64,000 nt of DNA, from contig NZ_FZQA01000006.1 in the NCBI RefSeq assembly GCF_900199215.1, positions 62,001 through 126,000 of the forward strand. The letters run 5' to 3'. Source of the stretch: Amphiplicatus metriothermophilus. GTDB taxonomy: Bacteria > Pseudomonadota > Alphaproteobacteria > Caulobacterales > Parvularculaceae. Under the pieces are notes generated by a model. The model saw only the letters and a list, made by a program, of their open reading frames with translations, ran no database searches and was not told where the DNA came from. Position 1 is the stretch's first letter; each line of letters opens with the position of its first letter. Positions 42,676-52,656 of this stretch are shown here, one piece after another. Both the position numbers and the translations under genes were made by a program.

Positions 42676-43491
42676 TCAAAGGAAACGCGCCACGACGTCC
42701 TTGTAGGATCGCGACAGCTTGAGCTCCACGCCGTTTTCGAGAATGAGAAAGTACTCCCCGTTCGAGTGCGGGTGCAGCTCCTTGACCTTGTTGACATTGA
42801 CGATGGCCGAGCGGTGAATCCGCTGGAAGCGCGCCGGGTCGAGCCGGGCTTCCAGCGTCTTCATTGTCTCACGGATGATGTGCGTCTTGCCGCCGGCGTG
42901 AATGCACATGTAGTCGCCGGCCGCGTCGATCCATTCGACCTCGTCGGCGTTGAGAACGACCACCTTCGAACCGTCCTTGAAGCTTAGCCGCTCCGGATAG
43001 CGCTCCTTCGCCGTCCAGGTCGGATCGTTGATGAGCTCCTTGATGCGGTCGCGTTCGTCGCTGCTGAGCGAGGCGAGCAGCTCGACGAGGCGGGATTCGC
43101 GGCTCGCCGCGGCGCGGGTCTTCAGCGCTTCGCGTGCGCGATGGATCGCGTCTTTCAGCCTTTCGTCCTCGACAGGCTTGACGAGATAGTCGAGCGCGTT
43201 CGCCTCGAAGGCGTCGATGGCATATTTGTCGTAGGCCGTCACGAAAATGAACAGCGGGGCGGGCGCGCCGATGAGCGCGCGCACGACGCCGAAACCGTCG
43301 AGGCCAGGCATTTGGATGTCGAGAAAAACGACATCCGGCGCGAGCTGTTTGACAAGCCTGACCGCCTCGCGCCCGTTCGTCGCCTCGGCGACGATTTCGA
43401 TTTCCGGAAACTCGGCCAGCCGCAGCTTGAGACCCCGCAACGCCAGCGGTTCGTCGTCGACGATGACGACCCTGATCTTCTCCCCGTCCAC
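42676..43491 (-). CDS. LytTR-family response regulator
   Basis: 271-residue regulator. Receiver domain VVIVDDEPLALRGLKLRL with phospho-Asp58 in VVFLDIQMPGLDG and KPVEDERL at its end; the C-terminal LytTR DNA-binding domain has VEWIDAAGDYMCIHAGGKTHIIRETMKTLEARL and FQRIHRSAIVNVNKVKEL. LytTR proteins bind DNA through a beta fold rather than an HTH. Translation starts at GTG 43491, one base after the kinase stop, so it is coupled to the LytS-type kinase gene upstream. Target genes not evident; the adjacent S8 protease gene is convergent. Confidence 0.93.
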   Translation of the reverse strand: MDGEKIRVVIVDDEPLALRGLKLRLAEFPEIEIVAEATNGREAVRLVKQLAPDVVFLDIQMPGLDGFGVVRALIGAPAPLFIFVTAYDKYAIDAFEANALDYLVKPVEDERLKDAIHRAREALKTRAAASRESRLVELLASLSSDERDRIKELINDPTWTAKERYPERLSFKDGSKVVVLNADEVEWIDAAGDYMCIHAGGKTHIIRETMKTLEARLDPARFQRIHRSAIVNVNKVKELHPHSNGEYFLILENGVELKLSRSYKDVVARFL

Positions 43492-43492
43492 T

Positions 43493-44701
43493 TCACTCGC
43501 TCCGTGTTTCGAATGGCATCTTGAGGGTGACGCACAGCCCGGTCGGCTCGAGGCGCGAGAGCAGGAACGCCTGCCGCTCGCCGTAAAGATGCGCGAGCCG
43601 ATCGCGCATGTTGACGAGCCCGACGCCGGATCTGGCGTCGGCGAGCAACGTTTCCGGCGCGGCCGGCGCGTTCGGCCCGTTGTCGCAGACCTCGAGCCGC
43701 AGCACGCCCCCTTCACGCTTGGCGACGATCCGGATTAGTCCGTCCTCCTCCATCTGGGCGATGGCGTATTTGATGGCATTTTCGATGGCGGGCTGGAGAA
43801 TCAGCGACGGGACGAGCGCCTCCTTCGCATCCTCGTCGATATCGAACTCCACCTCGAGCCTATCGCCGAAGCGGGTCTTCTCGATGTCGAGATACAATTG
43901 CAGCGCGCGCAGCTCCTCGGCGAGCGTCGTCTTCTGCAGGGGGTCGCTGTCGAGCGAATAGCGCAGAAAGGCCGAGAGCTTTGTGAGCATGCGATTGGCG
44001 TTCCTGTCGTCCTTTTCGAGGACGAGCGTCGAGATCGCGTTCAGCGTGTTGAACAGGAAATGGGGGTTGAGCTGATAGCGCAGCATTTTCAGCTGCGCCT
44101 GGTCGGCGAGCCGGGCCGAAAGCAGCGCGCGCGCCGTCTCGTCGCGCAAGGTCAGATAATAGTTGATGCCGAAATAGAACCCCGCCCAGGACATCAGCAG
44201 GAACAGATTGACCGGCAGGTCGGGGATGAGAATAAGAAAGAAGTTCTCCGTACCAAGAAGATCCATCCTGCTGCGCATCCATTCGGTTCCGAAAAAGAGT
44301 CCGAAGGCGTGCGCCTTGACCACCGACATGGCGAAGGCCATCACGACCGTGGCGAGAATGGCGATGAAGAGCAGAACGGCGGGACTCTGCCGGCGCGCGA
44401 AACGGAAAATCGGACGAAGAAGAATGCTGGTCGTCAGAAAGCCGATGAGGGAAGAGGCCAGCGAAAAGCCGATGGACTGCGCCGAGCGGCCGCCGATCAG
44501 CGTGGAGACGGTGAAGACGTGCAGGAAAAAGAAGCTTGACCAGCCGGCGACCTGCAGGACCCAGAACAGCCGCTCCTTGTCGGCGAACAGCCAGTTCATC
44601 GCGCGCGCGGTCTTGCCGCCCGCGACGAACGGGCTCGCAGCCGCGACGCGCCGCCCGGCGGCGGGAGAAGCTGCTTTCGCCTGGAAACCGATCGCCGTCA
44701 T
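43493..44701 (-). CDS. LytS-family sensor histidine kinase
   Basis: 402-residue membrane kinase. Four hydrophobic spans fall between residues about 45 and 175 with no large extracytoplasmic domain. The His_kinase motif LKMLRYQLNPHFLFNTLNAIS holds the phospho-acceptor His, followed by the ATPase N box LILQPAIENAIKYAI and a GVGLVNMRDRLAHLYG G box. Start at ATG 44701 with GGAAGG upstream. It forms a two-gene unit with the LytTR regulator, like LytS/LytR or YpdA/YpdB pairs that sense small molecules or membrane state. The signal is unknown. Confidence 0.93.
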   Translation of the reverse strand: MTAIGFQAKAASPAAGRRVAAASPFVAGGKTARAMNWLFADKERLFWVLQVAGWSSFFFLHVFTVSTLIGGRSAQSIGFSLASSLIGFLTTSILLRPIFRFARRQSPAVLLFIAILATVVMAFAMSVVKAHAFGLFFGTEWMRSRMDLLGTENFFLILIPDLPVNLFLLMSWAGFYFGINYYLTLRDETARALLSARLADQAQLKMLRYQLNPHFLFNTLNAISTLVLEKDDRNANRMLTKLSAFLRYSLDSDPLQKTTLAEELRALQLYLDIEKTRFGDRLEVEFDIDEDAKEALVPSLILQPAIENAIKYAIAQMEEDGLIRIVAKREGGVLRLEVCDNGPNAPAAPETLLADARSGVGLVNMRDRLAHLYGERQAFLLSRLEPTGLCVTLKMPFETRSE

Positions 44702-44866
44702 GTCCTTCCCGGATGCGGCGCGCAAATGTCGAAGGCGCGCGCCGGAACGCCGCATCACCATCGTCCCTTTCGATCTGGCGGGGCAAGCCTTGTGCGGCGG
44801 ACAGCCCCCTTTATGCGACGAATATATTGCGTTTCAGCAGGTTAGACGATCCGTCGCCGCCGATGG

Positions 44867-47800
44867 TTAATCGGCCATGGACAAAAGCCGCACGTCGCCG
44901 CCGGCGGCCGTGGTGTTGATGGTCAGCGTCTTCTCGCTGGCGAAGCGCCAGAACTCGTCTGCGGCTGACAGCAAAGGGCAGATCGGACCGGCACGGCCGG
45001 CCAGCGCGCGCCGCAGCGTCAGGCGCGCCGCCGCCGCGCCGTCGAAAACGACGGCCCGAACCCGGCCGTCGGCGAGAAGGCGAGCCGAGACCGCGCCTTC
45101 CTCGACGCCGGCGTGAACGAGCGCCGGCCCGCCGGCCCCTTTCAGCGCGGCGGCGAGCGAACGAACGATCCCCGCCGGCGCGATCACGGCGTTTCCGGCG
45201 GCGAGCGCCTTGGCGAGCTGGCCGAGGAGCGCGGCCTCGCCGCCGAGGCAGAGGACGACGCCGCGACCCTTGAGGCGCAGCGTGTTTGACTCGCCCGTCG
45301 GTCCCGGCAGGCTCGCCGGTTCGGCGAAATGCTCGTGGTGAAGCCGCGCCGCCTGCGCGAGGATGTCGCGCGCGGCTCCCTCGGCCCGCTCGGCGGCGCG
45401 GGCGAGCGCGCCGGCGCGGTCGGCGGCGGTATGAAATTGCAGAAAAGCGTCCTCCGCAGCCTGAAGAAGCGCTTCAGCATCGCCCTTCGACGCGCCTTCG
45501 AGAATATCGACGCCGCCCTGCGCCGCGCCCGCCGCGCGCCGGCGCAGCGCCTTCACGTAATGCGGCCCGCCCGCCTTGGGGCCGGTCCCGGACAGCCCTT
45601 CGCCGCCGAAGGGCTGCACGCCCACCACCGCGCCGATCTGGTTGCGATTCACATAGATGTTGCCGATGCGCGCGCGCGCGGCGATGGCGTGCATGGTCTC
45701 GTCGATGCGCGTGTGCAAGCCGAGGGTGAGGCCGTAGCCGAGGGCGTTGATGCGATCGACGAGGGAATCGAGTTCCTCGGCGCCGTAGCGCATCAGATGC
45801 AGCACGGGACCGAACACCTCGCGCTTTACGTCTTCAAGCCCGGCGATCTCATAGGCGACAGGGCGTACGAAGGTTCCGTCGACGCCGGCGTCTTCTTTCG
45901 GCGCGCGGGCGATAAGGCGCGCGGTCCGCTCCATCTTGGCGCAATGCGCCTCGATCCGCGCGAGCGCCTCGCGGTCGATCACGGGGCCTACGTCGGTCGA
46001 GAGCGCGGCGGGATCGCCGACGGAAAGCTCGGCCATCGCGCCTGCCAGCATTTCGATGAAACGCCCGGCGACGTCTTCCTGCACGCATACGACGCGGCAG
46101 GCCGAGCAGCGCTGGCCGGCGCTCTGGAAGGCCGAGGCGATGACGTCGGCGACCGCCTGCTCCAGAAGCGCCGTCGAGTCCACGATCATGGCGTTTATCC
46201 CGCCGGTCTCGGCGATCAGCGCGGCGTCTGTCTTGCCCTGCTCGGCGAGCGCGCGGTTGATGAGCTGGGCGACCTCGGTGGAGCCGGTGAAAACGACGCC
46301 GCCGACGGCCGGATGCGCGACGAGGGGGCCGCCTACGTCCGGGCCGTCGCCCGGCAGGAAATGCAGGACTTCGGCGGGAACGCCGGCTTCATGCAGAATT
46401 CTCACGCCTTCGAAGGCGATGAGCGGCGTCTGCTCGGCCGGCTTGGCGACGACCGCGTTTCCGGCCGCGAGCGCGCCCGTGATCTGGCCGAGAAAGATCG
46501 CCAGCGGGAAATTCCAGGGAGAGATGCAGGCGACGACGCCCAACGGCTCGCCGGGAAGCCTATCCGTGTACTGAGGATAATAGCGCAGGAAATCGACCGC
46601 CTCGCGCACTTCCGCGACGGCGTCTGGGATGGTCTTGCCCGCCTCGAGAACCGCAAGGCGGATGAAATCCCCGTCGCGCGCTTCGAGGAGATCGGCGGCC
46701 TTGCGCAGAATGGCGGCGCGTTCGCCCGCCGGCCGGGCGGCCCATTGCGGCCAGGCCGCGGCGGCCGCCTCGCAGGCGCGCGCGACCGCTTCGCCGTCGG
46801 CCGAGACGACCTCTCCGACGATGTCGTCGAGCCGCGCCGGATTGCGCACCGGCGCCGCCTGTCCGCCGAGCATCTCGCCATTGACGATCGGGGCCGCGCG
46901 CGGCGGTTCGGACGGACGCGCGGCGATCGCCGCGCCGAGGGCCTCGGCCGTGAGCGGATCGTTGTGGTCCCGGCCTTTGGCGAGCAGCCTTGCGCCGTCG
47001 AAGAGGTCGCGCGGCGCCGGGATCGCCGGATTGGGAAAGACCGCGAGCGCCTTGGCTTCCTCCACCGGATCGGCCACGACTTCGTCCACGGACAGATCCG
47101 GGTCGATGAGCTGGTTCACGAAGGAGGAGTTGGCGCCGTTCTCCAGCAATCGCCGCACCAGATAGGGCAGAAGCTCGCGATGCCCGCCCACCGGCGCGTA
47201 GATGCGCGAGCGCGCGCCCGCCTCCAGAAGCTGGTCGTGCAGCGCCTCGCCCATGCCGTGCAGTCGCTGGAACTCATAGTCGCGATAATCGCCCGCCATT
47301 TCGCGCACCATCGCGGCGGTGAGCGCGTTATGGGTCGCGAACTGCGGATAGAAGACGTCCGTGTCGGCCAGCAGCCGACGGGCGCAGGCGGCGAAGCTCA
47401 CGTCAGTCAGCGCCTTGCGCGTAAATACCGGATAGCTGTCGAGCCCGAGCGTCTGGGCGCGTTTGATCTCGGCGTCCCAATAGGCGCCCTTGACGAGACG
47501 CACCATGATCCGCCGGCCGGTTTCGCGCGCGAGCGCGGCCAGCCAGTCGAGCACGAAGGGGGCGCGGCGCTGATAGGCCTGCACCACGACCCCGAAGCCG
47601 TCCCAGCCGGCGAGCGCGGGATCGCGCATCATCGTCTCGATCAGGTCGAGCGAAAGGTCGAGCCGCGCGGCCTCCTCCGCGTCGATGTTGAAGCCGAGAT
47701 TGGCCTGTCTGGCTTTGACGGCGAGGGCGCGCGCGCGCGCGCCGAGCTCTTTCAGCACCCGCGCGCGCTTGGGATATTCATAGCGCGGATGCAGCGCCGA

Positions 47801-48550
47801 CAGCTTGACCGATATGCCGGGATTGTCGGCGGCCCGGTCGGCCGTCGCTTCCGCCGCGATCGCGTCGATAGCGGCGGCGTAATCCTCGAAATATTTCTCC
47901 GCGTCGGCCGCCGTCAGCGCCGCCTCGCCGAGCATGTCGTAAGAGAAAGCATAGCCCTTGGCCTGATAGCGGCGCGCCCGCCGCAGCGCCGCGTCGATGG
48001 TCTCGCCCAGCACGAAATGCTCGCCCATGATCTTCATGGCCTGGGCGACGGCCGTTCGGATCGCCGGCTCGCCCACGCGGTCGAGCAGGTCCTTCGTCGC
48101 CTTGACGATTCGGCGCGCCGGGTCCTTCGCCTCGACGTCGTCGAGCCAGGCGGCGGCGAGCATCAGCGCCCGCGTCGAGAAATTGACGAGGGGGAAGGGG
48201 CTCTTGCCCTTGTGGGCGGCCCAGTCGCCGGCTTCGACCTTGTCCTTGATGAGGGCGTCGGCGGTGGCCGCGTCGGGGGTGCGCAGCAGCGCCTCGGCGA
48301 GACGCATCAGCGTGACGCCCTCGGCCGTGGACAGCCCGTACTCCTGAAGGAACTTGTCGACGAGGCTGGAGCGTTCGGCCGCCGCGCGCGCGGTGCGCAC
48401 GAAATCCGCCGCTTCGGCCTGAGCGCGCCTGCGCGCCGGCGCGCCGATGTCGGCTTCCTCGATCAACGCCTTCGCGCGCGCGGTCTCGTCAGCGAGATAA
48501 TGGGCGCGGATATCGTGACGGAGCGCGGCGAGGGAGGCGGCCTGGGGCAT
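44867..48550 (-). CDS. putA: Bifunctional proline dehydrogenase / glutamate-semialdehyde dehydrogenase (type B PutA)
   Basis: 1227 residues. N-terminal helical arm and FAD-dependent proline dehydrogenase barrel (ISVKLSALHPRYEYPKR, MVRLVKGAYWDAEIKR, FQRLHGMGEAL and the Arg-rich YAPVGGHRELLPYLVRRLLENGAN stretch). Then an aldehyde dehydrogenase domain with Glu in ALIAETGGINAMIVDS and catalytic Cys in FQSAGQRCSACRVV. The last about 200 residues are an ALDH-superfamily-like C-terminal domain. The N-terminal ribbon-helix-helix DNA-binding module of trifunctional PutA is missing, which makes this type B and not a self-repressor. Oxidises proline to glutamate. Start at ATG 48550 after AAAGGAA. Confidence 0.97.
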   Translation of the reverse strand: MPQAASLAALRHDIRAHYLADETARAKALIEEADIGAPARRRAQAEAADFVRTARAAAERSSLVDKFLQEYGLSTAEGVTLMRLAEALLRTPDAATADALIKDKVEAGDWAAHKGKSPFPLVNFSTRALMLAAAWLDDVEAKDPARRIVKATKDLLDRVGEPAIRTAVAQAMKIMGEHFVLGETIDAALRRARRYQAKGYAFSYDMLGEAALTAADAEKYFEDYAAAIDAIAAEATADRAADNPGISVKLSALHPRYEYPKRARVLKELGARARALAVKARQANLGFNIDAEEAARLDLSLDLIETMMRDPALAGWDGFGVVVQAYQRRAPFVLDWLAALARETGRRIMVRLVKGAYWDAEIKRAQTLGLDSYPVFTRKALTDVSFAACARRLLADTDVFYPQFATHNALTAAMVREMAGDYRDYEFQRLHGMGEALHDQLLEAGARSRIYAPVGGHRELLPYLVRRLLENGANSSFVNQLIDPDLSVDEVVADPVEEAKALAVFPNPAIPAPRDLFDGARLLAKGRDHNDPLTAEALGAAIAARPSEPPRAAPIVNGEMLGGQAAPVRNPARLDDIVGEVVSADGEAVARACEAAAAAWPQWAARPAGERAAILRKAADLLEARDGDFIRLAVLEAGKTIPDAVAEVREAVDFLRYYPQYTDRLPGEPLGVVACISPWNFPLAIFLGQITGALAAGNAVVAKPAEQTPLIAFEGVRILHEAGVPAEVLHFLPGDGPDVGGPLVAHPAVGGVVFTGSTEVAQLINRALAEQGKTDAALIAETGGINAMIVDSTALLEQAVADVIASAFQSAGQRCSACRVVCVQEDVAGRFIEMLAGAMAELSVGDPAALSTDVGPVIDREALARIEAHCAKMERTARLIARAPKEDAGVDGTFVRPVAYEIAGLEDVKREVFGPVLHLMRYGAEELDSLVDRINALGYGLTLGLHTRIDETMHAIAARARIGNIYVNRNQIGAVVGVQPFGGEGLSGTGPKAGGPHYVKALRRRAAGAAQGGVDILEGASKGDAEALLQAAEDAFLQFHTAADRAGALARAAERAEGAARDILAQAARLHHEHFAEPASLPGPTGESNTLRLKGRGVVLCLGGEAALLGQLAKALAAGNAVIAPAGIVRSLAAALKGAGGPALVHAGVEEGAVSARLLADGRVRAVVFDGAAAARLTLRRALAGRAGPICPLLSAADEFWRFASEKTLTINTTAAGGDVRLLSMAD

Positions 48551-48745
48551 AGGGGGCGAGGTTCCTTTCAACGGCGACACGCGCGCCTCGCCTTAGCGCG
48601 AAAGGGGGCGCCCTGTCATGCGCGCGCGAGAGCGCAGCCCCTGCTGCAGCGCGTCGTTGCGCCCGCTCCGGCCGGGGCCTAGGTAGAAGGCGACGCGGCG
48701 GCGCGCCGCGACGGACGACTGGCCTTCATTCGAAAGGACGTCTTT

Positions 48746-49954
48746 ATGACCGACGCATTCATTTACGACGCGGTCCGGACCCCGCGCGGCAAAGGCAAGC
48801 CGGACGGCTCCCTGCATGAGATCACGCCGGTCGAGCTGGCCACGCAGGCGCTGCAGGCCGCGCGCGATCGCAACGGCCTCGACACCGCCCATGTGGACGA
48901 CGTGGTCCTGGGCTGCGTGTCGCCGGTGGGCGAGCAGGGCGCGGTGATCGCGCGCACGGCGGTGATGAACGCCGGTTTTTCCGAGACGACGGCGGGCATT
49001 CAGGTCAACCGCTTCTGCGCCTCGGGCCTCGAGGCGGTGAACATCGCCGCGGCGAAGGTGAAGTCCGGCGAGGCGGACCTGACCATCGGCGGCGGCGTCG
49101 AATCCATGAGCCGCGTGCCCATGGGCTCGGACGGCGGCGCGTGGGCTACCGATCCGGCGGTCGCTTTCAAGACCTATTTCGTGCCGCAGGGGATTTCCGC
49201 CGACCTCATCGCGACCAAATACGGCTTCTCGCGCGACGACGTCGACGCCTATGCGGTCGAGAGCCACAAGCGCGCCGCCAAGGCGTGGGAGGAAGGCCGC
49301 TTCGAGAAATCGGTGGTCGCCGTGAAGGACGTGATCGGCGAGACCGTCCTCGATCGCGACGAGACGGTTCGTCCGAACACGGACATGCAGGCCCTGGGCG
49401 CGTTGCCTCCCTCCTTCGCCATGCTGGGGGAGAATTTCGGCTTCGACGCCGTGGCGCTGCAAAAATATCCCGAGTTCGAGAAGATCAATCACGTCCATCA
49501 CGCCGGCAACTCGTCGGGCATCGTCGACGGCGCGGCGGCGGTCCTCATCGGCAACGAAGAGATCGGCAAGAAGCTCGGACTGAAGCCGCGGGCGCGCATC
49601 CGCGCCTTCGCCTCCGTCGGCTCGGAGCCGACGATCATGCTCACCGGGCCGGAATACGCCGCCCAGAAGGCGTTGAGGCGCGCCGGCATGACGAAGAAAG
49701 ACATCGATCTGTGGGAGCTGAACGAAGCGTTCGCCTCGGTCGTGCTGCGCTTCATGCAGGCGCTCGACATCGACCATGGCGACATCAACGTGAACGGCGG
49801 CGCCATCGCCATGGGCCATCCGCTCGGCGCCACGGGAGCGATGATCCTCGGCGTGGCGCTCGACGAGCTCGAAAGGTCGGGCAAGTCGACCGCGCTCGTC
49901 ACGCTCTGCATCGGCGCCGGCATGGGCACGGCCACGATCATCGAGCGGGTTTAA
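48746..49954 (+). CDS. Acetyl-CoA C-acyltransferase (thiolase)
   Basis: 402-residue degradative-type thiolase. The nucleophile Cys is in [15 protein letters not shown], the catalytic His in [16 protein letters not shown] and the acid/base Cys in [10 protein letters not shown]. The N-terminal [14 protein letters not shown] is the usual beginning for fatty-acid-oxidation thiolases of the FadA/FadI group. Ribosome site AAAGGACG. It is followed 34 bases later by the gene for its multifunctional partner, so the pair makes a complete beta-oxidation enzyme set. Confidence 0.93.
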   Translation: MTDAFIYDAVRTPRGKGKPDGSLHEITPVELATQALQAARDRNGLDTAHVDDVVLGCVSPVGEQGAVIARTAVMNAGFSETTAGIQVNRFCASGLEAVNIAAAKVKSGEADLTIGGGVESMSRVPMGSDGGAWATDPAVAFKTYFVPQGISADLIATKYGFSRDDVDAYAVESHKRAAKAWEEGRFEKSVVAVKDVIGETVLDRDETVRPNTDMQALGALPPSFAMLGENFGFDAVALQKYPEFEKINHVHHAGNSSGIVDGAAAVLIGNEEIGKKLGLKPRARIRAFASVGSEPTIMLTGPEYAAQKALRRAGMTKKDIDLWELNEAFASVVLRFMQALDIDHGDINVNGGAIAMGHPLGATGAMILGVALDELERSGKSTALVTLCIGAGMGTATIIERV

Positions 49955-49988
49955 GCGAAACAGCATTTTGAGGATGCGGGAGACCGTC

Positions 49989-52196
49989 ATGACCTACGAA
50001 GCGATGAAAGTTGAGATCGACGGCGACGGGATCGCGCTCGTCACGATCGACCTGCCCGACCGTTCGATGAACGTATGGAACGAGACGCTGATGCGCGACT
50101 TCGCCGCCTTCGTCGACGATTTCTGCGCGAACGACGACATCAAGGGAGCGGTGATCGCTTCGGGCAAGCCGTCAGGCTTTCTCGCCGGCGCCGACCTCAA
50201 CATGCTCGGCCGCGGCGGGCCGGGCGGCGCGCAGAAAGCCTCGAAGCAGGAGCAGTTCGAGGCGGTGTTCGCCCTGAACCGCATGCTGAGGAAGCTGGAG
50301 ACCGGCGGCCATCCGGCCAAGAAGCTTCAGAACGGCGAAGCGTTCGCCAAGCCCGTGGCGGCGGCGGTGGGCGGCCTCGCGCTCGGCGGCGGGCTCGAGC
50401 TCGTGCTCGCCTGCCATTATCGCGTCGTCGCGGACGACCCGAAGATCCAGCTCGGCGTGCCGGAAGTGCAGGTGGGGCTTCTGCCCGGCGGCGGCGGCAC
50501 CCAGCGTCTGCCCCGGCTCGCAGGCCTGCAGAACGCCGCCATGATGGCGACCCAGGGCAAGCCGATCGATCCGAAGACCGCGCATGGCTACGGCCTCGTT
50601 CAGGAGCTCGCCCCGCGCGAGGAGATCGTCGACAAGGCGAAAGCCTGGGTGAAGGCGAACCCGAAGGTCGTCCAGCCCTGGGACAAGAAGGGCTTCAAAT
50701 TTCCGGGCGGCGGCGGCGCGATGGACCCGCGCGCGGCGCAGTTCTTCATGGCCGCCAACGCCATGGCCCAGCGCGAGACCAATCACAACTATCCGGCGGT
50801 GCAGTACATCCTGTCCTGCCTTTATGAGGGCTCGATCGTCCCGTTCGACGTCGCGATCCGCATCGAGTCGAAATATTTCTTCAAGCTGCTGACGAGCCCG
50901 CAGACGCGCAACATGATTCGCACCCTGTTCATAAACAAGCAGGCGGCGGAGAAGGGCGAGCAGCGGCCGAAGAACATTGAGAAGCAGAAAATCGAAAAGG
51001 TCGGCGTGCTCGGCGCCGGCATGATGGGCGCCGGCATCGCCTATGTGACGGCGAAGGCGGGCGTCGAGGTCGTCCTCATCGACCGCGAGCAGGAGTACGC
51101 CGAGAAAGGCAAGGGCTACTCGGTCGGCCTCGTGGAGAAGGCCGTCTCGCGCGGCAAGGCGACGAAGGAGCAGGGCGACGCGCTGCTCGCGCGCATCAAG
51201 CCGACGACGGATTATGACGCGCTCAAGGACGTCGATCTCATCATCGAAGCGGTCTTCGAGGACCCGGACGTCAAGGCCGACGTCATCAAGCGGACCGAAG
51301 CGGCGATCCCGAAGGACGCGATCTTCGCATCGAACACCTCGACCCTGCCGATCACGGGGCTGGCGAAGAATTCCGAACGGCCCGGCCAATTCATTGGGAT
51401 TCACTTCTTCTCGCCGGTCGACAAGATGCCGCTCGTCGAGATCATTCCGGGCGAAAAGACCGGCGACCGCGCGCTCGCCATGGCGCTCGACTATGTGGCG
51501 AAGATCAAAAAGACCCCTATTGTCGTGAAGGACACGCGGGGCTTCTACACCAACCGCGTGGTGCCGCCCTATCTCAACGAGGCGATGCTGCTCGTGAAGG
51601 AGGGCGTCAAGCCGGCGCTCATCGAGAATGCGGCGAAGCTCCTGGGCATGCCGGTCGGTCCGCTCGCGCTGGTCGACGAGACCTCTCTCGAACTGGGCCT
51701 GCGCATCATGAAGGCGACCCGCCGCGAGCTCGGCGACGACTACAAGCCGACGGGCGTCGAAGACCTTCTCGAAACCATGGTGGAGAAGCTCGGCCGCAAG
51801 GGCCGCAAGTCCGGCGGCGGCTTCTATGAGTATCCGAAAGAGGGCAAGAAATATCTCTGGCCCGGCCTCGCCGAGCATTTCCCGCTTGCTGATGAGCAAC
51901 CAGCCGTCGAAGAGGTCAAGGAGCGCCTTCTCTATGCCCAGCTCATCCCAGCCGCCCATTGCTACGCCGAAGGCATCGTGCCCGATCCTCAGTCTGCGGA
52001 TCTTGGCGCGATCTTCGGCTGGGGTTTCGCGCCCTGGACCGGCGGGCCCATGAGCTATGTCGACATGATCGGCGTCGACGCCTTCGTGCGCAAGGCCGAA
52101 AGCCTCGCCCAGAAATACGGGGAGCGCTTCAACCCGCCGCGGAAGTTCCGCGACATGGCGGAGAAGAACGAAGCGCTTTACAAGCAGGCGGCCTGA
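49989..52196 (+). CDS. Fatty-acid oxidation multifunctional protein (enoyl-CoA hydratase / 3-hydroxyacyl-CoA dehydrogenase)
   Basis: 735-residue FadB/FadJ-type alpha subunit. The crotonase half has the oxyanion segments SGFLAGADLNML and GGLALGGGLELVLACHYRV, with the catalytic Glu region VPEVQVGLLPGGGGTQRLPRL. The dehydrogenase half has the NAD motif VGVLGAGMMGAGIAYVTA, the catalytic IGIHFFSPVDKMPLVEII His/Glu pair and GFYTNRVVPPYLNEA. It hydrates enoyl-CoA and oxidises 3-hydroxyacyl-CoA, feeding the thiolase encoded just upstream. Start ATG 49989 with CGGGAG; other in-frame starts lie 15-21 bases upstream. A strong terminator follows. Confidence 0.95.
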   Translation: MTYEAMKVEIDGDGIALVTIDLPDRSMNVWNETLMRDFAAFVDDFCANDDIKGAVIASGKPSGFLAGADLNMLGRGGPGGAQKASKQEQFEAVFALNRMLRKLETGGHPAKKLQNGEAFAKPVAAAVGGLALGGGLELVLACHYRVVADDPKIQLGVPEVQVGLLPGGGGTQRLPRLAGLQNAAMMATQGKPIDPKTAHGYGLVQELAPREEIVDKAKAWVKANPKVVQPWDKKGFKFPGGGGAMDPRAAQFFMAANAMAQRETNHNYPAVQYILSCLYEGSIVPFDVAIRIESKYFFKLLTSPQTRNMIRTLFINKQAAEKGEQRPKNIEKQKIEKVGVLGAGMMGAGIAYVTAKAGVEVVLIDREQEYAEKGKGYSVGLVEKAVSRGKATKEQGDALLARIKPTTDYDALKDVDLIIEAVFEDPDVKADVIKRTEAAIPKDAIFASNTSTLPITGLAKNSERPGQFIGIHFFSPVDKMPLVEIIPGEKTGDRALAMALDYVAKIKKTPIVVKDTRGFYTNRVVPPYLNEAMLLVKEGVKPALIENAAKLLGMPVGPLALVDETSLELGLRIMKATRRELGDDYKPTGVEDLLETMVEKLGRKGRKSGGGFYEYPKEGKKYLWPGLAEHFPLADEQPAVEEVKERLLYAQLIPAAHCYAEGIVPDPQSADLGAIFGWGFAPWTGGPMSYVDMIGVDAFVRKAESLAQKYGERFNPPRKFRDMAEKNEALYKQAA

Positions 52197-52220
52197 CGGC
52201 GCCGGAGAAGAGTCCAGGCG

Positions 52221-52253
52221 AACGCGCCGGCGCTGGACGCCGGCGCGTTTTTG
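52221..52253 (+). terminator. Strong rho-independent terminator after the beta-oxidation operon
   Basis: Twelve-base perfect stem AACGCGCCGGCG / CGCCGGCGCGTT (52221-52232 and 52238-52249) with loop CTGGA and a T-rich end (TTTTTGC). It lies 25 bases after the stop of the multifunctional protein gene and ends just before the next start codon. Confidence 0.88.
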
Positions 52254-52260
52254 CTTTCTA

Positions 52261-52656
52261 GTGCGCGTCATGCTGAGGTCGTTGCTCGCCGTCATCGTGG
52301 CCGTGATCGCCGGGCTGGCCGTCGCAAAACTGGTCGAAAGCGCGGGACTCGCGCTGCGGATTTCGGGCGACGGCGCGGCGGACTTTCATGCCGGCGCGCT
52401 GATCGTCGGCTGGGGGCTGGGCGCCTTCGTCGCTGCGTTTGCGGCGCTTTTGATGGCGCGGCGATGGGCCCCGGTCGGCTGGCTGGCGGCGGCGACGATT
52501 CTCTTTCAGGCCGTCATGACGCTGATGAACGCGGTTTTGCCGCTCTGGGCGTGGCTTGGCGCCGTGTTGACGATCGGCGCGGGCGGCTGGGCGGCGATCC
52601 GTCTGACCAAAGCGAGCCATGCGCGGCCGCCGACCCGGCAGGAGCCTTTCGCATGA
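52261..52656 (+). CDS. Small membrane protein of unknown function
   Basis: 131-residue protein with four hydrophobic spans (about residues 5-27, 44-65, 72-93 and 97-115) and a short polar C-terminus ending RPPTRQEPFA. No motif identifies a function. It begins at GTG 52261 or ATG 52270, right after the T run of the preceding terminator, so its promoter must overlap that hairpin or transcription reads through. The stop overlaps the Nudix start (ATGA), indicating coupling. Confidence 0.65.
   Translation: MRVMLRSLLAVIVAVIAGLAVAKLVESAGLALRISGDGAADFHAGALIVGWGLGAFVAAFAALLMARRWAPVGWLAAATILFQAVMTLMNAVLPLWAWLGAVLTIGAGGWAAIRLTKASHARPPTRQEPFA

Noticed and set aside
45329-48682. 1117-codon plus-strand frame antisense to putA
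   Set aside because: Composition is Arg/Gly/His-biased and covers conserved PutA motifs on the other strand; no independent ribosome site or domain.
50172-52295. 707-codon minus-strand frame over the beta-oxidation gene
   Set aside because: Mirror frame of the conserved multifunctional protein; no recognisable domain.
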